This document shows positions 8,641 through 17,643 of a DNA stretch of 64,000 nt, one piece after another. Every line of letters starts with the position of its first letter. The first letter of the stretch is position 1. Origin of the DNA: Bacillus sp. FJAT-25509 (GTDB lineage Bacteria > Bacillota > Bacilli > Bacillales > Bacillaceae_G); the NCBI RefSeq assembly GCF_001420605.1, contig NZ_LJIZ01000038.1, forward strand, positions 1-64,000. The letters run 5' to 3'. The notes beneath the pieces are model-generated. The model made no database searches. It was not told the origin of the DNA and saw only the letters and a program-made list of their open reading frames with translations. A program made the translations under genes and the position numbers.

Positions 8641-9864
8641 TTAGTAACTTACATTCAGTACAACATTACTAACTGTATATTTACTATTGCTATAGTATCC
8701 TTTTGTGTTTGCGTCTTTAATAAACTTTAATGTAAATTTAGGGCCTGATTCGTAACTATCACCATATAAATAAGAAACATTTGTATCGACCAATCTTGTA
8801 ATTGTCGTAGTTGTTTCATACGCTGCAAAGATATCCGAAGAATCTCGAATCGTCGAATAGTATGGTGTTGTAATTAATGATTTAGATGATGTGATTGATT
8901 TCGTGCTTGTATTATAAGTATCACCAGATGTTAAATAACTTACTTTTACATTATTTGCCGTAAACGATGAAGCTGTTCCGTAAGTTGCATTTGTTGAGTC
9001 TACTATGTAAACACCGTGTTCACCATACACTTTTCCAGTAGTACCGTTCAAATAAAGTGCTGTGTTTTCGTCAATTCCAAAGCCTACTTTTTGACCTAAG
9101 TCTCTTTCAGCTAAAAGAATACGACCTATGCGACCTCTTGCATCGAAATGTGTATCAATTGCAGCATTTACAAAACCGAAACCTGTTGTATATCCACCAT
9201 TATCTGGATATTGAGAATCAGCTAGTGAGATGTCACTGATTTTCTTAGACAATAAACGATTGTAATATAAGTATCCGTAACTTACACCTTCACCGTAAGT
9301 TTTCGGACTTTGGACAGCAGTCCCAGCACTTGTACCAGAAATAATAGCTCCAGCTGCTGCTCTTTGTTGGATTGCTGCAAAAAGTGGGGTAGGCGTTCCA
9401 TCGTCTTTTAATAAACTTCTTACGTGACGAGACTGATCTCCACCGTTAAAGAATATAACGTCTGCTGAGTTAATTAGATCAATATTACTTTGCTTATAAG
9501 CTTCTATTGTATAGTTATCAACTGCCACAGGGATAAATACAGGTTTAAAACCATAACTAGTAAACAAATTTTTATATGATAAGTGACCTGTTATATCATT
9601 TGTGTATGCGTCTAACGCAGTTGCGTAGTCAGCAGCTGCACTACATACAATTGCAACTACTGGATTGCTTTTGCCAGTAGCGGCTTTTAGCGCATTGTAA
9701 ATTTCGGCATTACTATCATCAATTGCACCACCCATTAAAAAGATTTTAGGTACAGCTGCAGCTTCAACACTTTTTTCAGCTCGTAAGAAAGAAGATCCAA
9801 AAACTAACGAAAATACTAAAACGAATGACAATACGATTGAAATCTTAAACTTGTTCATCTTCAT
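8641..9864 (-). CDS. secreted cyanophycinase-like peptidase (family S51)
   Basis: A 407-residue exported protein. A signal peptide (about 1-37, ending VEAAA) precedes a class-I-glutamine-amidotransferase-like S51 domain: KIFLMGGAIDDSN, FFNGGDQSRHV (GGDQ 141-144), nucleophile elbow GTSAG with S179, and DTHFDARGRIGRI (H239). Cyanophycinases use this fold to release beta-Asp-Arg dipeptides from cyanophycin. A C-terminal beta-rich tail of about 110 residues follows. ATG 9864 is chosen over 9894 because AGGAGG lies eight bases upstream and the signal peptide begins there. It is the last gene of the sigma-54 operon, 22 bases after iadA. The motif variants (DTHF, GTSAGTA) make exact substrate specificity uncertain. 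Confidence 0.82.
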   Translation of the reverse strand: MKMNKFKISIVLSFVLVFSLVFGSSFLRAEKSVEAAAVPKIFLMGGAIDDSNAEIYNALKAATGKSNPVVAIVCSAAADYATALDAYTNDITGHLSYKNLFTSYGFKPVFIPVAVDNYTIEAYKQSNIDLINSADVIFFNGGDQSRHVRSLLKDDGTPTPLFAAIQQRAAAGAIISGTSAGTAVQSPKTYGEGVSYGYLYYNRLLSKKISDISLADSQYPDNGGYTTGFGFVNAAIDTHFDARGRIGRILLAERDLGQKVGFGIDENTALYLNGTTGKVYGEHGVYIVDSTNATYGTASSFTANNVKVSYLTSGDTYNTSTKSITSSKSLITTPYYSTIRDSSDIFAAYETTTTITRLVDTNVSYLYGDSYESGPKFTLKFIKDANTKGYYSNSKYTVSNVVLNVSY

Positions 9865-9886
9865 TATTAATACCTCCTGAAATTTG

Positions 9887-11059
9887 TTATTCAAAAGTGC
9901 CTTTTACAATCGGAATACCTTCTTCAACCATTTTTTTCCCAAGTGCAAATACTGTTTCAATTTCTAAAGTATCTTGATTTAACATGACAATATCAGCATC
10001 GTTGCCAGGTTTTAAGTTACCTTTGTATGATAGTTTTAGCACGTGTGCAGGGTTTGAAGTAATGACTTGTAATGCTACTTCTAATGGAATTCCTTCATCA
10101 ATTACTCCATCTCTTACTTCTTGATATAAAGATGTAATTTTTCCTATTTGAAGTCCTAAATAGTCTCCATTCGTATCAAAAAAGGGAAGACTTGCCTGAC
10201 CATCAGATGAAAAAGTTATGTTCTCAATCTGAACTCCTTCTTCAAGCATAACTCGTAATCCCTTGCTACACTTTACTTCGCCTTCTTCTAAAAACTGAGG
10301 AATTGTGCTTGTAGTAAAATCTACAAATCCACCTTTAAGTGCATAATCAATACCGGCTTTAAACAATTCTTCATTCCGATTAATATGAGTCGGGTGAAAC
10401 TGACGAATTGGAATATTCGTCTGTTCAACTAGTTGATGTAGAAGTGAAAGTTGATCTTTGCCATCACCGACATGAATTTCTAAGATGCCAGCCTTTCCAG
10501 ATAAAATTCCTCCATTACGTGCAGCAGATGCGATTTTTGCAAGTTCTTCAATAGTTGGTTCTGAGGAACGATGGTCTGCAATAGCAATTTCACCAACACC
10601 AATAATCTTATCAATTAGAATAATATCACTTTGAATTGATTCTGTTAGTGTCTTTACAGGGATTTGATAAGAACCAGTGTGAATATAACAAGTAATCCCT
10701 TCTTCTTCTAAACCACGTGCTTTTGCAAGCAAATTCTCCATTGTTCTTGTTGTACCGTCTGTACCTAATACACCAACTACTGTCGTAACACCAGCAGAAG
10801 TAACATTAGTAAGCATTAGTTCTGGAGTGCGTGTTTTATATCCGCCTTCACCACCACCTCCAATGATATGTACATGTGAATCAATAAAACCTGGTACAAC
10901 TAAAGAGTTGGAGGCATCTATGACATCGCAAGAAGGAAGGTCAGGTGGAATGGTGATATGATCGGCTATCATTTCAATTTTTCCTCCTGCTATAAGTAGA
11001 TCTTTTCTGCCAATAGAGTGTGGTGTGTATACTTGACCGTTTTTTATTAAGGTTAACAA
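9887..11059 (-). CDS. iadA: isoaspartyl dipeptidase (beta-aspartyl peptidase)
   Basis: A 390-residue cytosolic metal amidohydrolase that splits beta-aspartyl dipeptides. Family marks are the first metal site DSHVHIIGGGGEGGY (H-x-H), GVGEIAIADHRSSEP, HVGDGKDQL, the histidine loop RQFHPTHINRNEELF, and the active-site aspartate in TFSSDGQASLP. The C-terminal strand set reads GNLKPGNDADIVML. TTG start at 11059 after GGAGGAG. It is the middle gene of the leftward operon between the transporter and the cyanophycinase, where it would hydrolyse imported beta-Asp-Arg to aspartate and arginine. A decayed copy of its 3' part lies at 25164-25372. Confidence 0.93.
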   Translation of the reverse strand: MLTLIKNGQVYTPHSIGRKDLLIAGGKIEMIADHITIPPDLPSCDVIDASNSLVVPGFIDSHVHIIGGGGEGGYKTRTPELMLTNVTSAGVTTVVGVLGTDGTTRTMENLLAKARGLEEEGITCYIHTGSYQIPVKTLTESIQSDIILIDKIIGVGEIAIADHRSSEPTIEELAKIASAARNGGILSGKAGILEIHVGDGKDQLSLLHQLVEQTNIPIRQFHPTHINRNEELFKAGIDYALKGGFVDFTTSTIPQFLEEGEVKCSKGLRVMLEEGVQIENITFSSDGQASLPFFDTNGDYLGLQIGKITSLYQEVRDGVIDEGIPLEVALQVITSNPAHVLKLSYKGNLKPGNDADIVMLNQDTLEIETVFALGKKMVEEGIPIVKGTFE

Positions 11060-11084
11060 CTTTTTTCTCCTCCTATTTCCTTTA

Positions 11085-12506
11085 TTAAAAAGGACCGTAG
11101 TTCATTATGTGTGCGATTACAACAGCGATTAAACCAATTAAATATTGAATGAATACTAATGGGAAAATCCATTTGGCCCATTTTGTCCAAGGTATACCTG
11201 CTATTGCTAATCCTGCCATTAAAGTTCCGGCAGTTGGGAAAATAATATTACCGATTCCATCAGCAAAAGAGAATGATAGAACAGCAGTTTGTCGTGTAAT
11301 TCCTAGTAGATCAGCAAGCGGAGCCATAATTGGCATTGTTAACATGGCATGACCGCTACCAGAAGCTAAAATAAAGTGAATTGCTGCTTGGAAATTATAC
11401 ATTCCAATTACACTTAAAGAAGCAGGGATATGTTTAATGACTTCAGATACTCCGTGGAGCATTGGATCAACAATATGTCCTTGATTTAAAACAACTAGAA
11501 TTGCACGGGAAACACCTATAATAAGAGCACCACTAATTAAAGAAGCAGATCCTTGTGTAAATGATTTAACTACGTCATCGATTGATAATCTACCAATTAT
11601 TCCAATTGCAATCGTTAAGATGATAAACAGAGAAGCAATTTCAGCAATATACCATTGATATTTAATAACTCCAAAAGCTAAAACAATATAGTTGATAAGA
11701 AACGCAAATAATATCCATTTATGTCTAGAAGATAATTTAGCTTTAGAAGATAATAGATCATTGGTTTGTTCAATTGAATATTTTCCATAGAATCCTATGT
11801 TAGGATTTTTCTTTACTTTCATGGCATATCGATAAATAAAAATAACAGATATTAGATAGACAATTACAAACAACACAAGTCGAAATCCCATACCAGAAAA
11901 TGTAGGAAGTTCTGCGATTCCTTGAGCTATACCAACTGTAAACGGATTCATAATCGCTGTTGTAAAACCTGCTGACGCTCCAACTAATACGATTGCAGTA
12001 CCCGTCATTGTGTCAAATCCTAAAGCAAGTGCTAACGGAATCAGAAGTGGAATATAAGCTAAAGTTTCTTCAGCCATTCCCATTAAGGAACCTCCAATTG
12101 CAAAGAAAAGCATCATAATAGGAATTAATAACTTTTCTCGAGTAGCAAGTTTTCTAGCCATTGTTGAGATTAACACTTCAATAGTGCCAGTAGCACTTAA
12201 TACACCGAAAAATCCACCAATTATTAGAACAAAGAAAATGATATTACCTGCTTCTACCATGCCCGAATGAATTGCTTTCACCATATCGAAGAGCCCAACT
12301 GGTGTAGCAGCGATTGATTTAAATGAATTCGGATCTATTGATGAATGTCCGCCAACGTCGATATGGGCATATTCACCTGTAGGTAATAGATAAGTAAGAA
12401 TTGTCGTGATTAATAGAATTACTAAGAGTAATGCAAAGACATTAATTTTACGTTCTTTCATAACTTTTGTCTTAGGTGTCATTTTATTAGCGTGAATTTG
12501 TGACAT
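11085..12506 (-). CDS. YfcC-family membrane transporter
   Basis: A 473-residue polytopic carrier of the YfcC/DcuC-related (ArsB/NhaD-like superfamily) group, with about 12 hydrophobic segments. Recognisable parts are the N-terminal LLPTGEY loop, the GMAEETLAYIPLLIPLALALGFD segment (about 145-167) and AILASGSGHAMLTMPIMAPLADLLGI-like re-entrant sequence near residue 380, interrupted here as HFILASGSGHAML. Members move dicarboxylates, amino acids or small peptides; substrates are mostly undefined. As the first gene of the operon with iadA and the secreted S51 protein, import of beta-aspartyl dipeptides such as beta-Asp-Arg is the best inference. GGAGA ribosome site just upstream of ATG 12506. 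Confidence 0.83.
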   Translation of the reverse strand: MSQIHANKMTPKTKVMKERKINVFALLLVILLITTILTYLLPTGEYAHIDVGGHSSIDPNSFKSIAATPVGLFDMVKAIHSGMVEAGNIIFFVLIIGGFFGVLSATGTIEVLISTMARKLATREKLLIPIMMLFFAIGGSLMGMAEETLAYIPLLIPLALALGFDTMTGTAIVLVGASAGFTTAIMNPFTVGIAQGIAELPTFSGMGFRLVLFVIVYLISVIFIYRYAMKVKKNPNIGFYGKYSIEQTNDLLSSKAKLSSRHKWILFAFLINYIVLAFGVIKYQWYIAEIASLFIILTIAIGIIGRLSIDDVVKSFTQGSASLISGALIIGVSRAILVVLNQGHIVDPMLHGVSEVIKHIPASLSVIGMYNFQAAIHFILASGSGHAMLTMPIMAPLADLLGITRQTAVLSFSFADGIGNIIFPTAGTLMAGLAIAGIPWTKWAKWIFPLVFIQYLIGLIAVVIAHIMNYGPF

Positions 12507-12634
12507 AGGTCCATCTCCTTTTAATGAAAGTAGCTAATTAATAATAATAGAATTTGATAAATAAGACGCTTTCGTGCATTCCCTCCCATATTTTGTATTC
12601 TCAAAATCTATTAAAATGGCTATAACATTCTATT

Positions 12635-12650
12635 AGCAAGGAGTGTGCCA
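12635..12650 (-). promoter_or_regulatory. sigma-54 promoter of the transporter-iadA-cyanophycinase operon
   Basis: On the minus strand TGGCAC-N5-TTGCT, an exact match to the -24/-12 sigma-54 (SigL) consensus. Transcription would start near 12624, about 118 bases before the transporter start codon. The AAA+ activator gene is divergent from it. Confidence 0.85.
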
Positions 12651-12699
12651 ATTTTTAATGTCTTATTTTTAAGGAAATTTGATAGATTCTTTAGTTTAA

Positions 12700-12724
12700 T
12701 TGGTTCTTTTTGGTTTATTTGGTG
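12700..12724. promoter_or_regulatory. candidate activator-binding repeats (TTGGTT-N4-TTGGTT, plus a third half)
   Basis: TTGGTT at 12700-12705 and 12710-12715, exactly ten bases apart, with TTGGTG at 12719-12724. They lie about 85 bases upstream of the predicted sigma-54 start, a normal enhancer distance. They also overlap the region just upstream of a TATAAT (12726-12731) that could drive the activator gene, so autoregulation is possible. The identical pattern recurs at 14851-14866. Confidence 0.6.
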
Positions 12725-12767
12725 TTATAATAAACCCAATTTTATCAAATAGGGTGGGAAATTAAAG

Positions 12768-14825
12768 GTGAAAAATTCATTAACATTGATAACAGGCAGT
12801 TCAAAAACAAGACAAGCTTTGTCTAATCAACTAGTTCAATTGCTAGAAGAATACATAACGATTAACTCTTATGCAATTGACGAGGGAGAACTTAAAGAAT
12901 TTAAGGATGAAATTATACTTTTTTCGTCAGCTGAAGCAAAAGTTGAAACTGAAAAATTTGCGCAGATAAGTGCTAAAAAAATCATAGTTGGGAAAAGAAC
13001 ACTTAATCATGAAAATGTAGACAAATTATTGAGAATTGAGGAGGGGACAAAAGTTCTTGTAGTTAATGATGATTTTCATTCGACAGTCGAACTTATTCAG
13101 TCCTTGTACCAATTAGGGATTAATCATTTGGAGTATTTTCCATTTAAAAGTGATCAATTCTATTACCCAGATATTAATCTAGCGGTGTCACCAGGGGAAA
13201 CTCATTTAAGTCCGTCATATATAAAACGTGTATTGGATATAGGCGTAAGACTTATTGATATCTCTACAATTTTACAAATTATAGAATATTTTCAATTTAA
13301 CGATAATATAGCTACATTAATTTCAGAAAAGTATTTACGTAATATTATTGAATTACATAGAGAACTTTTAAATGCAGAGCAAAGTGCAAAGAAAGTAAAT
13401 AGACATATTCAAAGTGTTGTGAATGCAGTTGATGATGGAATATTAGCTATTGATGGATATAAAAGAATAACTGTGTTAAACGAACGAATAATCGACCTGT
13501 TTAAATTATCAAATATTAGTTATGAAGGTAGTTATCTAGAAGATATTATTAAGCAACAAAATATTAGAGAATTTATTTTAAATGGAACGGAAGAATCTAA
13601 ATTTTTTTCGATTGGTAATATTGATATAGTAATCTATCGAACGATTAGTCATGAAGATGACAGAATCGTTGTTACTTTTAAAAGTGTTAATCAAGCTTTT
13701 GAAATAGAAAAAACAGCGCAGCGAGAGTTTAGAAAGCAAGGCTTTTATGCAAGATATGACTTTGCGGATATTATTGGTGAGGATTACACAATTTTAGAAT
13801 GTAAACGTATAGCAACAAAACTTGCAAAAGCAGAGCATCCTATTTTAATTCAAGGTGAGACGGGTACAGGTAAAGAACTTTTTGCACACGCAATCCATAA
13901 ACAATCAAATAGGAAAAACGGCCCTTTTTTAGCCATTAATTGTAGTGCTTTTACTGAAAGTTTACTAGAAAGTGAACTATTTGGTTATGAAGATGGTACG
14001 TTTACTGGGGCAAAAAAAGGTGGGAAAAAAGGTCTTTTTGAAATTGCAGATGGAGGAACGATTTTCTTAGATGAAATAGGTGACATCAGTTTAAATGTTC
14101 AATCACATTTACTTCGTGTTCTTCAAGAACAAGAAATTCGTAGAATAGGTGGCAGAAAAATAATTCCTATTAATGTTCGCATCATTGCTGCAACTAACAA
14201 AGATATCCATCATAAAATCTCAGACGGCTCATTCCGTTCCGATTTGTATTATAGATTAAATGTCTTAAATCTCATCATTCCACCGTTACGCTTAAGAAGA
14301 ACAGACATACCCTTGCTTGTTCAACACTTTATCTCTAAAAGTGGAAAAGGGGTTTCGATTGAGGAAGAAGCTTTAAAGGAATTAATGGGTTTAAATTGGT
14401 TTGGGAATATTAGGGAATTGAAATCAGTAATCGATTATATGCTTACTGTTTGTGAGGGAAATACGATTTCTCAAAATGACTTTCCTCATTATAACTATAC
14501 AGTGAACAGTGAACACCCAAAAAGTGATCAAAATCAATTTGAACTTCCTACAAGTGTTCTTGAAATTGAAGAATCTGTTACAATTCTTGAAACAATAAAG
14601 AAATGTAATGATTTAGGTAAAGCAGCAAGTAGAGACCTTATTTCTAGCTCGAGTGAGGAAAAAGGTAGATACTTATCTCCACAGCAAATTAGACTTCGAT
14701 TAGAAATTATGGGGAATAAAGGCTTGATAACAAAAGGGAGAGGAAGAGCAGGTACGAAGATTACTACTAATGGAATTGAATACTTGCATTTTCTAAAAGC
14801 TAACATACAAAATAAACTTCTTTAA
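12768..14825 (+). CDS. sigma-54-dependent transcriptional activator with a winged-helix C-terminus
   Basis: A 685-residue enhancer-binding protein. Residues 1-200 are unrecognised, possibly two small alpha/beta sensor modules; 205-310 look like a PAS domain (SVVNAVDDGILAIDG). The AAA+ sigma-54 domain spans about 330-560: Walker A GETGTGKE (363-370), the sigma-54 contact loop GTFTGA (410-415, usually GAFTGA), Walker B GTIFLDEIGD (430-439). Instead of a Fis-type helix-turn-helix, the end (about 605-675, SPQQIRLRLEIMGNKGLITKGRGRAGTKITTNG) looks like a winged helix. GTG start after AGGGTGGG. It lies between two sigma-54 promoters and probably activates both in response to a cyanophycin-derived or nitrogen signal. 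Confidence 0.88.
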   Translation: MKNSLTLITGSSKTRQALSNQLVQLLEEYITINSYAIDEGELKEFKDEIILFSSAEAKVETEKFAQISAKKIIVGKRTLNHENVDKLLRIEEGTKVLVVNDDFHSTVELIQSLYQLGINHLEYFPFKSDQFYYPDINLAVSPGETHLSPSYIKRVLDIGVRLIDISTILQIIEYFQFNDNIATLISEKYLRNIIELHRELLNAEQSAKKVNRHIQSVVNAVDDGILAIDGYKRITVLNERIIDLFKLSNISYEGSYLEDIIKQQNIREFILNGTEESKFFSIGNIDIVIYRTISHEDDRIVVTFKSVNQAFEIEKTAQREFRKQGFYARYDFADIIGEDYTILECKRIATKLAKAEHPILIQGETGTGKELFAHAIHKQSNRKNGPFLAINCSAFTESLLESELFGYEDGTFTGAKKGGKKGLFEIADGGTIFLDEIGDISLNVQSHLLRVLQEQEIRRIGGRKIIPINVRIIAATNKDIHHKISDGSFRSDLYYRLNVLNLIIPPLRLRRTDIPLLVQHFISKSGKGVSIEEEALKELMGLNWFGNIRELKSVIDYMLTVCEGNTISQNDFPHYNYTVNSEHPKSDQNQFELPTSVLEIEESVTILETIKKCNDLGKAASRDLISSSSEEKGRYLSPQQIRLRLEIMGNKGLITKGRGRAGTKITTNGIEYLHFLKANIQNKLL

Positions 14826-14850
14826 GATTTCTAAATAGTTCATATCCTAT

Positions 14851-14866
14851 TTGGTTAGAATTGGTT
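14851..14866. promoter_or_regulatory. candidate activator-binding repeats upstream of the double cyanophycinase
   Basis: TTGGTTAGAATTGGTT: two TTGGTT copies ten bases apart, the same arrangement as at 12700-12715. The centre lies about 110 bases upstream of the predicted sigma-54 transcription start near 14969. Confidence 0.6.
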
Positions 14867-14942
14867 GTAATCATTCACCAAAAACTAGTTTTTAAATGGA
14901 ATAAATAGTATTGAAACCTTGATTAGTCAATCTACTTATTTT

Positions 14943-14958
14943 TGGTATAAAACTTGCT
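14943..14958 (+). promoter_or_regulatory. sigma-54 promoter of the double cyanophycinase gene
   Basis: TGGTAT-N5-TTGCT has the invariant GG and GC at the exact sigma-54 spacing; the -24 element departs from TGGCAC at two bases. It lies about 44 bases before the start codon at 15002. Confidence 0.75.
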
Positions 14959-15001
14959 TATATTCAGAAGTAAGCTAAAAAATAAGTAAAGGGGTTACGA
15001 A

Positions 15002-17506
15002 ATGAGAAAAAAATTTATTGCATTTTTAATTAGCTTTATTTTAACGTTTTCAGTTTCAGGGTTATCGTATGTAAGGGCTCAAAGTTCACAAGAAGATATT
15101 CAAGGAAACCTTGTCATTGTTGGCGGGGGGTTAGGTTCTTCGAATAAAGGAGTGTATGAAAGATTTATTGAATTAGCCGGATCTAAAAAGGCGAAAATTG
15201 GCATTATTCCTGCTGCTAGCGGTAAATTAAAATCTTCTTTAGATTTTAAACAAGATTTAATAAATTATGGTGTAAGTCCAGAATCAGTAGAGATTTTACC
15301 TTTATCAAATCATGATTTTTCTGATACAGATGAAAATGAGTCTAATTGGAAAAATCAAGCTAATAGTTTAGAAATTGCAAAGCAAATAAGAGGGCTGACT
15401 GCTATTTGGTTCGTAGGTGGAGACCAACAACGTATTGTTGATACACTACGTAGGGAAGGTAAAGATTCAATAGTCTTAAAAGAAATTTGGGATATCTATC
15501 GAAATGGTGCAGTTATTGGTGGGACAAGCGCTGGAGCTGCAATAATGAGCAACACGATGATTACAGGTGGAGATAGCCTTGGTGCATTAAAAGGATATTA
15601 TGAAAAAAATCAAAACCAAGGGGTAGGTAAAGAGTATGAACCTCTGTCAGTTGAAAAAGGACTAGGTTTCTTTCAAAATGGTATAGTTGATCAGCATATG
15701 GATGAAAGAGCTCGTTATGCTAGATTAGCAATTACAGCAATCCAGTATGAAAATAATGGGAATCTTGCTTATGGAATTGACGAAGACACTGCAATGGTTG
15801 TTAGCAACAAAGAAAAAACCATAGAAGTAATAGGTCGCAGTGGTGTATCTGTTATTGATGTAAATGAAGCAAAAAGAAATGGAAATTTAGAAAATATTAA
15901 AATTAACTACTTAGCTCAAGGTGACAAGATCCATTTTGATACTAATTCGATTGATTTTTCAAAAAATAAATATGAAACAAAAGGATATGAGTATTACTCT
16001 TTTAAAACATTACCAAATACAGGGCTTTTAACACCTTATGGAAAGTTAAAAGATTATTTAGCCTACTCGCTTGTTGATAACGAATCGTCACAGGAAGTAA
16101 AATCATATTTATATGGTAAAGAAGGCAGAGGGTACGAAATCGTTTTCCGAAAATCAAAGGATACAAATGGTTACTGGAATTATACTGATGGACAAAAAGA
16201 TGATTATTCGATTCAAAATGTAACAATGGATATTTATCCTAAAAAATTAGTATTTAACGAACAAGATTCGGCAATTGACTATAAGAAGTCAGATTTTACT
16301 GTATCCAATTATACTAGAGAAGAACCTATAAAAGGGAATTTAGTCATTGTCGGTGGAGCGTTGGGAAGCAGTAATAGTGCAGTTTATAATAAATTGATTG
16401 AACTTGCAGGAGGACCTGAAAATGCAAAAGTAGGAATCATCCCTGCGGCGAGTACTAAACTGACTTCTTCGAATGATTTTACAAAAGATTTAATTAATTA
16501 CGGAGTTAAAAAAGATTCTATTGAGATTCTACCAATATCTAGTCATGATTTTAAAGGTACTCCAGAAGACGAGAAGCAATGGATTAACAATATGAACGAT
16601 GACCAGTTAGTTAAAAAAATTAGTAAATTAAATTGTATTTGGTTTGTTGGTGGGGACCAGACATTAATTACTTCATCATTATTAAACGAAAATGGTTCAA
16701 ATTCAAAAGTTTTAGATGCCATCTGGAAGATTTATGAAAATGGTGCTGTTATAGGTGGAACAAGTGCAGGAGCAGCTATTATGAGCAATACGATGATCGC
16801 TGGCGGTGACAGTTATGGTGCTTTAAGATATGGATTTACAAAGTCATATAATGATATGGAACAACAGGAAGGTGGACCAGTCTACTTAGAAAAAGGATTG
16901 AATTTCTTTCAAGATGGAATTGTCGATCAGCATTTTGATAAGAAAGCTAGGTTAGGACGTTTAATTGTTACAGCAAATGAAAAAGGAAAGAAAAATCAAT
17001 TGGCATTTGGGGTTGATGAAGACACGGCTATGATTGTTAATAACAAAAAACATCAAGTCGATGTAGTTGGTCGTGGAGGATTAACTGTGATTGATTTATC
17101 GAAAGTCAAAACAAGTAAAAATATGCCAAATAAGTATAAAAATGTGATTGTTTCAGTTGTTTCACCTGGAGATCATGTTAATTTATTAACGAATGAGGTA
17201 AGCGTAAGTAACTTAAAGTCATCAACAAAAGGATTTGAATATTATGATTCAAAAGTAGCCCCTTATACAGGAGTTTTTTCTCCGCATGGGTTGTTAAAAA
17301 ATTTCTTAGCATATAATTTAGTTGATAATGATCAAACAAAAGAAGTACATAGCTATAGTTTTAATGATGCTAAAGGATTTGAACTAACATTTAGAAAAAC
17401 AGCTGAAACGAATGGCTACTGGACTTACAAGGATGGTCAAAAAGATGATTATAGTGTGGTAAATGTTTCGTTAGATATTAAACCGATAAATGTAGTCATA
17501 CGATAA
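15002..17506 (+). CDS. secreted tandem cyanophycinase (two S51 domains)
   Basis: An 834-residue exported protein made of two full S51 cyanophycinase units after a signal peptide (about 1-26). Unit 1 (about 34-415) has GGDQ 139-142, GTSAG with S176, and DQHMD 230-234. Unit 2 (about 443-834) has GGDQ 550-553, GTSAG with S588, and DQHFDKKARLGRL from 642. Both units start GNLVIVGG and end with a similar beta-rich tail containing TNGYW. Both retain the S51 serine and histidine landmarks, so both may be active. AAGGGG lies upstream of ATG 15002. It would attack insoluble cyanophycin outside the cell and feed dipeptides to the neighbouring transporter and iadA. Confidence 0.88.
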   Translation: MRKKFIAFLISFILTFSVSGLSYVRAQSSQEDIQGNLVIVGGGLGSSNKGVYERFIELAGSKKAKIGIIPAASGKLKSSLDFKQDLINYGVSPESVEILPLSNHDFSDTDENESNWKNQANSLEIAKQIRGLTAIWFVGGDQQRIVDTLRREGKDSIVLKEIWDIYRNGAVIGGTSAGAAIMSNTMITGGDSLGALKGYYEKNQNQGVGKEYEPLSVEKGLGFFQNGIVDQHMDERARYARLAITAIQYENNGNLAYGIDEDTAMVVSNKEKTIEVIGRSGVSVIDVNEAKRNGNLENIKINYLAQGDKIHFDTNSIDFSKNKYETKGYEYYSFKTLPNTGLLTPYGKLKDYLAYSLVDNESSQEVKSYLYGKEGRGYEIVFRKSKDTNGYWNYTDGQKDDYSIQNVTMDIYPKKLVFNEQDSAIDYKKSDFTVSNYTREEPIKGNLVIVGGALGSSNSAVYNKLIELAGGPENAKVGIIPAASTKLTSSNDFTKDLINYGVKKDSIEILPISSHDFKGTPEDEKQWINNMNDDQLVKKISKLNCIWFVGGDQTLITSSLLNENGSNSKVLDAIWKIYENGAVIGGTSAGAAIMSNTMIAGGDSYGALRYGFTKSYNDMEQQEGGPVYLEKGLNFFQDGIVDQHFDKKARLGRLIVTANEKGKKNQLAFGVDEDTAMIVNNKKHQVDVVGRGGLTVIDLSKVKTSKNMPNKYKNVIVSVVSPGDHVNLLTNEVSVSNLKSSTKGFEYYDSKVAPYTGVFSPHGLLKNFLAYNLVDNDQTKEVHSYSFNDAKGFELTFRKTAETNGYWTYKDGQKDDYSVVNVSLDIKPINVVIR

Positions 17507-17548
17507 GAAATAATGAACGTATAAATTGAAAATAATATTGTAGTGCCT

Positions 17549-17582
17549 AAAAAAGAGTATTTAATAAAGTACTCTTTTTTTC
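17549..17582 (+). terminator. terminator after the tandem cyanophycinase
   Basis: AAAAAAGAGTA (17549-17559) pairs with TACTCTTTTTT (17570-17580), ending in a T-run. Confidence 0.8.
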
Positions 17583-17643
17583 ATACTAAAAAATAAAATT
17601 AAACATATAAATTGGTATAGTACAAGTATAGGGAGGTACGAAT

